From contig JAUXAJ010000164.1 in the NCBI GenBank assembly GCA_030620005.1, positions 1-11,785 of the forward strand: a DNA stretch of 11,785 nucleotides. Reading direction: 5' to 3'. The notes beneath the pieces were generated by a model that did not search any database, was not told the origin of the DNA, and was given only the letters and a program-made list of their open reading frames with translations. Both the position numbers and the translations under genes were made by a program. Below are positions 6,817-11,785 of the stretch, in pieces (within the stretch, counting starts at the first letter, position 1; each line of letters begins with the position of its first letter). Source of the DNA: Promethearchaeota archaeon. GTDB taxonomy: Archaea > Asgardarchaeota > Lokiarchaeia > Sigynarchaeales > SOKP01.

Positions 6817-8175
6817 TTAATAAATTTTAAAAGTTATTGCAGGCATATCTTCAAAATCCTCTGGAACTTTAATGGTTATGTTATTACCATCTCTTCTCCA
6901 CCTTAAATCCTCATCCTTACCTAATAGTATTATTTTAGCTCCCTCTTTTACATCAAGATTTTCAATAGCAATTTCATCGGTTTTTGGTTTTTTGAGCAAT
7001 ATCGCATATAGTGATTCGTTCTTCCGTGTAAATCGCACTTCTATTCCTTCGACAGTTTTTCCTTCTGCTCGTTCCCAAGGTCTGGTTCCAAAGATCGCTT
7101 CTCCGTTTATATCCAACCATTTACCAAGCCCTAATACGCATTTAATTTGAATTTCTGGAATAGTTCCATCGGGCATGGGTCCTAAATTTAATAACAAATT
7201 TCCATTCTTACTTACTATATCAATAAACATTCGGACCAATTTTTCAGGAGTTAAATAATCAGATTCAGTTTCCATCTTATTATATCCGTAAGAATTTCCA
7301 ACGCCTCGATTTGTCTCCCATTTTTTTTTTTTAATACGAGGATAGGTTTCGTATTCTGGTGTTAAAAAATCATAGAAAGTCGCTCTTGGAAATTTATCGC
7401 CTTTTTCACGAATGATTCTCCACCTATCATTTACTATACCTTCAGGAAATTTATTGAAAAAATAAGCGAAGATTTTGTACACATTCGTAGGGACATAACC
7501 GATATCGTTCCATAAAATAACCGATTCGTATCGATCGATTAACTCGTACCAGTGGTTGTTTGCGTATTCAATGTATTCAGGTGTTCTAACTCCATTTTTG
7601 GCGAAACTTTTACCGTCTTTAATTGGCTCCGGATTAAAGGACCAATCGAGAGTGCCTGAATAGTAAAAACCCATTTTCAACCCTTCCTTTCTAACTGCTT
7701 CTGAAAGTTCACCAACTATATCCCTGCTAGCATGATATTTTTTTTTTTTCGGATTCGGATATTTGCTTGGCCATAGAAGGAAGCCATCGTGATGTTTCGT
7801 AACAAGAACAACATATTTTGCTCCGGCCTTTTTGAATAATTCTGCCCACTCTTTAGGCTTCCATTTCTTGATTTCTTCGTTGAAAATGGGCACAAAATCG
7901 TCGTACGAGAAATCTTTTCCGTATGTTTCAAAATGGTACTTTTGCGTGGGACTATCAGGAATTCTTAGCGAATTTAGATACCACTCTGCGTATGGATTGT
8001 TTTTAAAATGTACTTCCTGTCCCCTTTTCTCGGACTCTATTAAATTAATGCCTGTAATCGCAAAAGCAGGCACGGAATAAAGCCCCCAATGAATAAAAAT
8101 ACCAAGTTTGTCGTTGTGGAACCAATCTGGAACCTGGTGTGATTTTATAGATTTTCGATCTGAAGTATAAGTCAT
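6817..8175 (-). CDS. GH29 alpha-L-fucosidase, cytoplasmic
   Basis: A 452-residue glycoside hydrolase family 29 enzyme that removes alpha-L-fucose from glycans by a retaining mechanism. Diagnostic segments run in order: PDWFHNDKLGIFIHWGLYSV (16-35), EWY (64-66), KYVVLVTKHHDGFLLWPS (120-137), GFYYSGTLDWS (169-179), VILWNDIGY (219-227), WETNRGVGNSYGYN (286-299), NGNLLLNLGPMPDGTIP, and the C-terminal FGTRPW before a beta-sandwich domain. Asp224 in LWNDIG is the expected nucleophile. Glu274 in TPEYET is my candidate acid/base by position; this residue varies across the family. Length is typical. No signal peptide is present, so substrate must be imported or made internally. It is the first gene of the minus-strand run, facing the coiled-coil gene across a 180-bp divergent gap. 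The ribosome-binding site is weak (AAGG about nine bases before ATG). Two A12 runs occur within the gene. Confidence 0.95.
   Translation of the reverse strand: MTYTSDRKSIKSHQVPDWFHNDKLGIFIHWGLYSVPAFAITGINLIESEKRGQEVHFKNNPYAEWYLNSLRIPDSPTQKYHFETYGKDFSYDDFVPIFNEEIKKWKPKEWAELFKKAGAKYVVLVTKHHDGFLLWPSKYPNPKKKKYHASRDIVGELSEAVRKEGLKMGFYYSGTLDWSFNPEPIKDGKSFAKNGVRTPEYIEYANNHWYELIDRYESVILWNDIGYVPTNVYKIFAYFFNKFPEGIVNDRWRIIREKGDKFPRATFYDFLTPEYETYPRIKKKKWETNRGVGNSYGYNKMETESDYLTPEKLVRMFIDIVSKNGNLLLNLGPMPDGTIPEIQIKCVLGLGKWLDINGEAIFGTRPWERAEGKTVEGIEVRFTRKNESLYAILLKKPKTDEIAIENLDVKEGAKIILLGKDEDLRWRRDGNNITIKVPEDFEDMPAITFKIY
7321..7332 (-). repeat. A12 run in fucosidase gene
   Basis: Four consecutive AAA codons encode Lys282-285 in the segment IKKKKWETN, next to the conserved WE..R motif of the fucosidase. 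The frame is kept as the run is exactly twelve bases. Confidence 0.85.
7738..7749 (-). repeat. Second A12 run in fucosidase gene
   Basis: Four consecutive AAA codons encode Lys143-146 in the loop PNPKKKKYHASRD, a surface loop after the conserved HHDGF segment. A length change would truncate the enzyme before its nucleophile Asp224. Confidence 0.85.
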
Positions 8176-8280
8176 TTTTTAAAACCTTAAGATTGAAATT
8201 TCATCTAGTTAATTCTTTTAGCTCCTTTTAAAAAAAGTGATTGTAGAAAAATTTAAATTAAAATGAATTATATTTTTATT

Positions 8281-8290
8281 CTTATATAAG
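8281..8290. promoter_or_regulatory. Palindromic TATA box in divergent promoter region
   Basis: CTTATATAAG is a perfect 10-bp palindrome and a good archaeal TATA match, centred in the gap between the divergent fucosidase and coiled-coil genes. For the plus strand it predicts a start near 8312-8316, giving a leader of about 40 bases before the ATG at 8356. For the minus strand it would give a leader of about 80 bases, so another AT-rich site (such as the ATATAATTC read on the minus strand near 8268-8276) may serve instead. The rest of 8176-8355 is AT-rich with no other clear element. Confidence 0.4.
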
Positions 8291-8343
8291 TGAAGGAGAG
8301 AATTAATATATAATAATGATTAATAAATTTAAGAAAAAAATAT

Positions 8344-8348
8344 GGTGA
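8344..8348 (+). promoter_or_regulatory. Ribosome-binding site of coiled-coil gene
   Basis: GGTGA matches the archaeal anti-Shine-Dalgarno end (complement of UCACC) and lies seven bases before the ATG at 8356, supporting that start. Confidence 0.55.
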
Positions 8349-8355
8349 CATTCTA

Positions 8356-8712
8356 ATGTCAGAAAAAGAAGTTTTCGAAAAAAAAATAAATGAGATAATG
8401 AAAGGCGTGAAAAATGAACTCGACAGAGTAGATACGATGAATCTTAAAGAACTTGAAGAATTCAATCAAAAACTTATCACGACGAAAGAAATCGTGAAGA
8501 ACTTGGCAAAACTAAGAAAAGCAGTCAGCCCTGGCAAGATAAAAAAATCTTTATCGTCTCTCAAGAAATCTAGCATTAAAGTAAAAGACAACATTAAGGC
8601 TAAAAAAGACGCTATTGTATTAACTAGAAAATTAAGAAAAGAAGAGAAAGAATTAGAAAAAGAATTAGAAATAGAAGCAGAAAAAGAAGCAGAAAAAGGA
8701 GATTACTTTTAA
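8356..8712 (+). CDS. Small charged coiled-coil protein, function unknown
   Basis: A 118-residue protein, not recognised as a known family. It is extremely rich in Lys and Glu and lacks Cys, Trp and His. Heptad-like spacing of Leu/Ile/Val runs through residues 5-57 (for example INEIMKGVKNELDRV and LKELEEFNQKLITTKEIVKN). A basic Ser-Lys segment at 58-84 (PGKIKKSLSSLKKSSIKVK) divides it from a second helix, 88-114, that ends in an acidic EKELEKELEIEAEKEAEK repeat. There is no signal peptide or membrane segment. Such proteins act as structural or scaffold partners, but nothing here tells which. The GGTGA site before the ATG, an upstream TATA box and T-rich sequence after the stop support a real, single-gene transcript. 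Confidence 0.65.
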   Translation: MSEKEVFEKKINEIMKGVKNELDRVDTMNLKELEEFNQKLITTKEIVKNLAKLRKAVSPGKIKKSLSSLKKSSIKVKDNIKAKKDAIVLTRKLRKEEKELEKELEIEAEKEAEKGDYF

Positions 8713-8729
8713 TCCTTAAAAATGTGATC

Positions 8730-8751
8730 TTTTTTCGTTTTTGGAGTTTTT
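8730..8751 (+). terminator. Triple oligo-T terminator after coiled-coil gene
   Basis: Three T runs (8730-8735, 8738-8742, 8747-8751) follow the stop codon by 17-38 bases, the usual form of an archaeal intrinsic terminator. Confidence 0.5.
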
Positions 8752-8844
8752 AAGTTTCATGTTTAAAAATTTCTCTTAAAAGATATCAAGATCTTGTAAA
8801 TTCAATGTGCTGACGCTCCAACCACATCCTATAGATTATTTCAA

Positions 8845-8879
8845 AATCATGTTTCATTTGAAATTATTAGAATCATGTT
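8845..8879 (+). promoter_or_regulatory. Palindrome flanked by direct repeats upstream of the oxidoreductase
   Basis: Two copies of AATCATGTT (8845-8853 and 8871-8879) are 26 bases apart, roughly 2.5 helical turns. They frame the inverted repeat TTTCA-TT-TGAAA (8852-8863). It lies about 85-120 bases before the oxidoreductase start and could be an operator. A TATA-like CTTATAGAAT follows at about 8919-8928. The repeats are short, so chance is possible. Confidence 0.25.
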
Positions 8880-8963
8880 ATTTAAAAAACAATTATATTT
8901 TTTCATACTTTTTTGAACTTATAGAATAAATTGAAAAAATATCATCCTCTTTTCAAATAAATT

Positions 8964-9869
8964 ATGACCACCATGAATGTTGGCTTTATCGGGACGGGAA
9001 GGATTTTTGATTTGAATGTATTGGGGTATCTTTACAACGAAGATGTGGAAATCACGTGTTTATGTAATAGAACTACTGAAAAGGCTAAAAAAAAGATTGA
9101 GCAATTTAAATTAGATGAGAAAATTCGGTTATATTCTGATTACAAAGAGATGCTAGAGAAAGAAGAATTGGATCTCATTGAGATCCTTTTACCTCATCAT
9201 CTGCACGCTGAAGCAGCTATTTACGCCGCTAGTAAACGTATAAAAGGCATCTCCGTTCAGAAACCGATGGCATTGACTTTAAAAGAATGCGATGAAATGA
9301 TTGAAGCGTGTAATGACTCCGGATCCATTCTTTCCATATATGAGAATTTTGTATTTGCGCCTCACATAATGAAGGCAAAAGAACTAATTGATCAAGATTA
9401 TATTGGTGATTTGGCCTCGATAAGAATTAAAATAGCAATGGGTGCTACAGGCGGTTGGGAAGTTCCTGAAAGTGCTGAAAAATGGAGGAAAGATCCAAAA
9501 CAAGTTGGTGGAAACTTAAAAAAAGGGTCTCCCGTTCTGTTAGACAATGGCCTCCATTTTTTTTGTCTCGGTTGGTGGTTATTTGGAGAAGAGATTGAAA
9601 AAGTGTTTGCATGGACCGGAAATTATCAAGGTGTTGATGCTCCTGCCTTTGTCATGTGGAAATGTAAAGAAAATCCAGAAAACAAACACGTTGTTCCCCA
9701 GTATGGTAATCTTGAGTTCTCATTAATGCCTGAAATGACTATTCCTTCAAACTATTATTCTACGGATGAATTCATCGAAATTATTGGAAGCCGGGGTGTA
9801 ATGAAAATTAATCAAGGAACATCAATCGGCAATGTAATGTCTAACTCTGAAATTTTGCTCCGATTATAA
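8964..9869 (+). CDS. Gfo/Idh/MocA-family oxidoreductase, frameshifted (N-terminal 301 residues)
   Basis: The N-terminal Rossmann domain binds NAD(P): MNVGFIGTGRIF gives the GxGxx loop (10-14), with the NAD-contacting strand at 28-36. The segment ISVQKPMAL (96-104) holds the catalytic-site Lys100 of the usual EKP motif, with Gln in place of Glu, a variant I associate with some subfamilies. The C-terminal domain carries LLDNGLHFFCLGWWLFG, with Asp194 and His198 in the expected DxxxH active site. These enzymes oxidise or reduce sugars and cyclitols in the cytoplasm. The frame stops at 9867-9869, but the remaining family sequence continues in another frame (9851-10093), so the gene is split. The restored length would be about 376 residues, normal for the family. 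The start could be Met1 or Met4; no Shine-Dalgarno helps decide. It fits the sugar-related neighbours across the divergent gap. Confidence 0.85.
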   Translation: MTTMNVGFIGTGRIFDLNVLGYLYNEDVEITCLCNRTTEKAKKKIEQFKLDEKIRLYSDYKEMLEKEELDLIEILLPHHLHAEAAIYAASKRIKGISVQKPMALTLKECDEMIEACNDSGSILSIYENFVFAPHIMKAKELIDQDYIGDLASIRIKIAMGATGGWEVPESAEKWRKDPKQVGGNLKKGSPVLLDNGLHFFCLGWWLFGEEIEKVFAWTGNYQGVDAPAFVMWKCKENPENKHVVPQYGNLEFSLMPEMTIPSNYYSTDEFIEIIGSRGVMKINQGTSIGNVMSNSEILLRL

Positions 9870-10093
9870 TAATTAGGGACGGAAAAGTAGAGACCTACAC
9901 AGATTTTGAGAAAGATTGGAAATATAGCTTCATTAACGCTACCAAACACTTTATTAAAGCCGTTAAAAATAATGAAGAACCCATTCTTTCTGGCGAACAA
10001 GCAAGGTATATTTTGAAGTTTAACTTGGCTGCCATCAAATCAGCAGAAATCGGCAAGGATGTATTTATTGATGAGATGGATATTATTACTTAA
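9851..10093 (+). pseudogene. Out-of-frame C-terminal remainder of the Gfo/Idh/MocA oxidoreductase
   Basis: In the -1 frame relative to the upstream part, an open stretch from 9851 to the TAA at 10091-10093 reads APIIIIRDGKVETYTDFEKD, followed by WKYSFINATKHFIKAVKNNE. It continues through PILSGEQARYILKFNLAAIK and ends with EMDIIT. This is the standard closing of the family: RDGKVE strand, then the helix with HFI.av, PILs.eqa, and the terminal AA..S helix. Adding one T within the TTTT of GAAATTTTGCTCCG (9849-9862) would read SEIFAPIIIIRDG and restore a single reading frame. There is no start codon or ribosome-binding site for separate translation. Either a real loss-of-function mutation or a sequencing/assembly error. 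Confidence 0.85.
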
Positions 10094-10132
10094 AAATCTT
10101 GAACAATTTGAACATTTAAAGGAATTATCCTT

Positions 10133-10139
10133 AAAGGAG
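10133..10139 (+). promoter_or_regulatory. Strong ribosome-binding site of alanine racemase
   Basis: AAAGGAG is the best Shine-Dalgarno match in the window. Eight bases later comes ATA (10148-10150), in frame with the racemase. The next in-frame ATG is 62 bases away, too far for this site, so it decides the start. Confidence 0.7.
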
Positions 10140-10147
10140 TTGAAAAA

Positions 10148-11251
10148 ATAACGCGAAGAACTGTTGTAATCATTGATCTTAATACAATAAAACAAAATGT
10201 TATGGAAATTAAAAAAAAAGTTGGAAATGAAATAAAGATTTGCCTTGCCGTTAAAGCAGATGCTTACGGTCATGGCGCTGTAGCTGTTTCTAAAATGCTC
10301 GAAAAAGAAGGTTTGGCAGATTATTTGGCAGTAGCTACTGTTGATGAAGGTATAGAACTAAGAGACGCCGAAATAAAATTACCTATTCTAATTTTAGGTT
10401 TAATAATGCTTGACGAAGCCGAAAAGGCAGTTAAAAATGAACTGACTATAACTGTATGTGAAAAGGAATTAATTGATTCGATTAATAAGGTTGCCAACAC
10501 ATTAGACAAAATTGCTAAGGTTCATTTAAAAATAGATACTGGACTGGGCAGAATTGGATGTAAACCTGAAGAAACCATTAAACTAGTGAAATATATCAAT
10601 GAGAAGAAAAACCTTTTTCTTGAAGGAATTTTTTCCCATTTTTCTAAGTCTGAAATTAATGATATTTCATATACCAATAACCAGCTAAGATTATTCAATA
10701 ACGTCGTTGATGAGTTAAAGAAGATTAACGTCAATGTGCCGATCATGCACATGGCAAATAGTGGTGCTATTGTATATTTTCCGGAAAGTTATTTTGATAT
10801 GGTAAGAACAGGAGCATTGATTTATGGATTTGAAATTTTTGATGATGAAACTAAAGCTTTAAAGCTTAATCCAACTTTATCTTTAAGGTCAACAATAATA
10901 TTTATAAAAAAAGTGAAGAAGAATGCACATCTTTCGTATGAAGGAACATTTATTACTAAAAAAGATACTTACATTGCAACTATACCGGCTGGTTATGCTG
11001 ATGGCGTTCCTAGGGCATTATCTAACAATCATGTTGTAAAAGTAAAAGAAAAATTTTATCCTATTGTAGGTAATATTTGCATGGACCAATTTCTAATAGA
11101 TCTTGGCGATAATTTTTATCCAATTGGAACTGAGGTTGAAATATTTGGAAAAAACAGCGTTTCAATATCAGAGGTTGCAAGAAAATTAAATACTATACCA
11201 CATGTTATAACTTGCAGATTAAAAAGAGCTAAGAAGCATTATATTAGTTAA
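10148..11251 (+). CDS. alr: Alanine racemase, PLP-dependent, apparent ATA start
   Basis: It interconverts L- and D-alanine using pyridoxal phosphate, in the cytoplasm. Numbering from the ATA start (367 residues), the PLP-binding Lys36 lies in AVKADAYGHG. Other family landmarks are the KIDTGLGRIG loop with Arg135, HMANSGA near 202-208, Arg220 in VRTGALIYG, the second catalytic Tyr264 in LSYEGTF, TIPAGYADGVPRAL, and GNICMDQ in the C-terminal domain. Spacing agrees closely with the Geobacillus enzyme (Lys39, Arg136, Arg219, Tyr265). The first ATG (10202) would delete the conserved first strand: TRRTVVIIDLNTIKQNV, in the form xxxVxIDLxAIxxNV, is encoded upstream in frame. No ATG, GTG or TTG exists between the upstream stop (10109) and 10202, so ATA with its strong ribosome-binding site is the likely start or a mutated ATG. 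Alanine racemase is uncommon in archaea, so transfer from bacteria is plausible. It lies 54 bp after the broken oxidoreductase. Confidence 0.9.
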   Translation: MTRRTVVIIDLNTIKQNVMEIKKKVGNEIKICLAVKADAYGHGAVAVSKMLEKEGLADYLAVATVDEGIELRDAEIKLPILILGLIMLDEAEKAVKNELTITVCEKELIDSINKVANTLDKIAKVHLKIDTGLGRIGCKPEETIKLVKYINEKKNLFLEGIFSHFSKSEINDISYTNNQLRLFNNVVDELKKINVNVPIMHMANSGAIVYFPESYFDMVRTGALIYGFEIFDDETKALKLNPTLSLRSTIIFIKKVKKNAHLSYEGTFITKKDTYIATIPAGYADGVPRALSNNHVVKVKEKFYPIVGNICMDQFLIDLGDNFYPIGTEVEIFGKNSVSISEVARKLNTIPHVITCRLKRAKKHYIS

Positions 11252-11289
11252 AAAAGTTAAAAAAACTTAAAGTTATAATTGGGGAACGC

Positions 11290-11306
11290 ATTCTTTTTAT
11301 TTTATC
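11290..11306 (+). terminator. T-rich tract after alanine racemase
   Basis: A T-rich stretch (ATTCTTTTTATTTTA) about 40 bases after the stop codon is preceded by a small inverted repeat, AAGTT-5-AACTT (11254-11268). This is consistent with an archaeal terminator. Nothing else was seen in the 11252-11428 gap. Confidence 0.4.
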
Positions 11307-11428
11307 AATGAACTCTATTTTACTCTTAACAAGAATAATATTCCAAATCTCCACAATCTTAACTGCTGTGGTTGGGCAATTAGAATTTAAAGTGTTGATT
11401 CAATCTAAAATAAATAACTCTTAATTTA

Positions 11429-11611
11429 TTAGGCAATAAGCTCTAATTCTTTTCCTTTTTCTTTTTCATCTTCAGTTGTACTTGAATCCTCCTCGAAAGA
11501 ATGTTTACAATTCTGACATTGGAATACCATGTAAATTCCAAGTTTGAAACCAATCAAAAAAACTTTTTCACTATCACATTTTGGACATTTCATTATAATT
11601 TTTATCTCCAT
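11429..11611 (-). CDS. Small Cys4 zinc-ribbon protein
   Basis: A 60-residue protein with two CxxC knuckles, MKCPKCDSEKV and FQCQNCKHSF, about 20 residues apart, which fits a zinc ribbon. The tail is acidic (EEDSSTTEDEKEKGKELE). Such micro-proteins are common in archaea as nucleic-acid- or protein-binding accessories; its role is unknown. Two starts are possible. Met1 would be near leaderless. Met7 (ATG at 11591-11593) gives the typical MKCPKC opening and has GGAG 12 bases upstream, slightly far. It stands alone, convergent with the racemase. The remaining 174 bases to the window end show no gene. Confidence 0.7.
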   Translation of the reverse strand: MEIKIIMKCPKCDSEKVFLIGFKLGIYMVFQCQNCKHSFEEDSSTTEDEKEKGKELELIA

Positions 11612-11785
11612 TATATATACATTTATTTTTGACCCCAGTAACTAATGCTTATTTTAATTTGATCATATTTGCCAATTTATGTATTTAAACTAAATATATT
11701 TCAACTTCCAAAAGAAAGCCATGCAAGAATATGGAAAGTATTATATTTTGAGAGAGAATTTGATTCACAATAGCTGAAAAGGCAA

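Noticed and set aside
8187..8204. Five-codon minus-strand ORF preceded by AAAAGGAG in the fucosidase leader
   Set aside because: The spacing is about 17 bases from the purine motif and the peptide is too short to support. AT-rich DNA gives such matches often.
8316..8348. Ten-codon ORF (MINKFKKKIW) whose stop overlaps the GGTGA site of the coiled-coil gene
   Set aside because: It could be a leader peptide, but it has no ribosome-binding site at proper distance and would begin at or before the predicted transcript start.
8787..8796. Perfect 10-bp palindrome CAAGATCTTG
   Set aside because: About a dozen 10-bp palindromes are expected by chance in a window of this size, and it is not placed at a promoter or terminator.
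11612..11785. Possible start of another gene at the right edge (ATG at 11721)
   Set aside because: The frame stops after 18 codons, without a motif or ribosome-binding site.

Overview
This is an AT-rich, gene-dense window that looks archaeal. Shine-Dalgarno sites are weak or absent at most starts, TATA-like boxes precede several genes, T-rich tracts follow stop codons, and there is a UbiA-like membrane protein and a tiny Cys4 zinc ribbon. An Asgard-type archaeon (Lokiarchaeia-like) fits the gene mix, but no marker gene here proves it; this is an inference of low to moderate confidence.

Layout. (1) The left edge holds the 3' part of a plus-strand metallo-beta-lactamase-fold hydrolase, cut by the window within its metal-binding motif. 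(2) A short convergent gap carries a 9-bp inverted repeat. (3) Positions 885-8175 are a minus-strand run of five genes. In transcription order they are a GH29 alpha-L-fucosidase, an aldo/keto reductase, a polytopic DUF1624/DUF418 (HGSNAT-like) membrane acyltransferase candidate, a membrane-anchored extracytoplasmic protein of 720 residues with lyase-like features, and a UbiA-like protein whose first aspartate motif is degenerate. Gaps are 30, 127, 44 and 55 bp. (4) A divergent promoter region at about 8176-8355 leads into plus-strand genes: a small charged coiled-coil protein, a Gfo/Idh/MocA oxidoreductase broken by a one-base frameshift, and an alanine racemase whose natural start appears to be ATA behind a strong ribosome-binding site. 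(5) A minus-strand 60-residue zinc ribbon ends the window.

How the genes may work together. Fucosidase, aldo/keto reductase, Gfo/Idh/MocA dehydrogenase, a membrane sugar-acetyltransferase-like protein and an exported toroid-like protein suggest processing of an acetylated, fucose-containing glycan: extracytoplasmic cutting or modification, then cytoplasmic de-fucosylation and sugar oxidation or reduction. The fucosidase has no signal peptide, so it should act inside the cell. The substrate is not shown by the sequence.

The most notable observations are the two lesions in adjacent plus-strand genes (frameshift and ATA start), five poly(A) tracts of 12-18 bases confined to the minus-strand carbohydrate cluster, the contrast in base composition between the HGSNAT-like/exported pair and their neighbours, the degenerate UbiA homologue, and the unassigned exported protein. 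No rRNA, tRNA, CRISPR array, transposase or integrase was seen.
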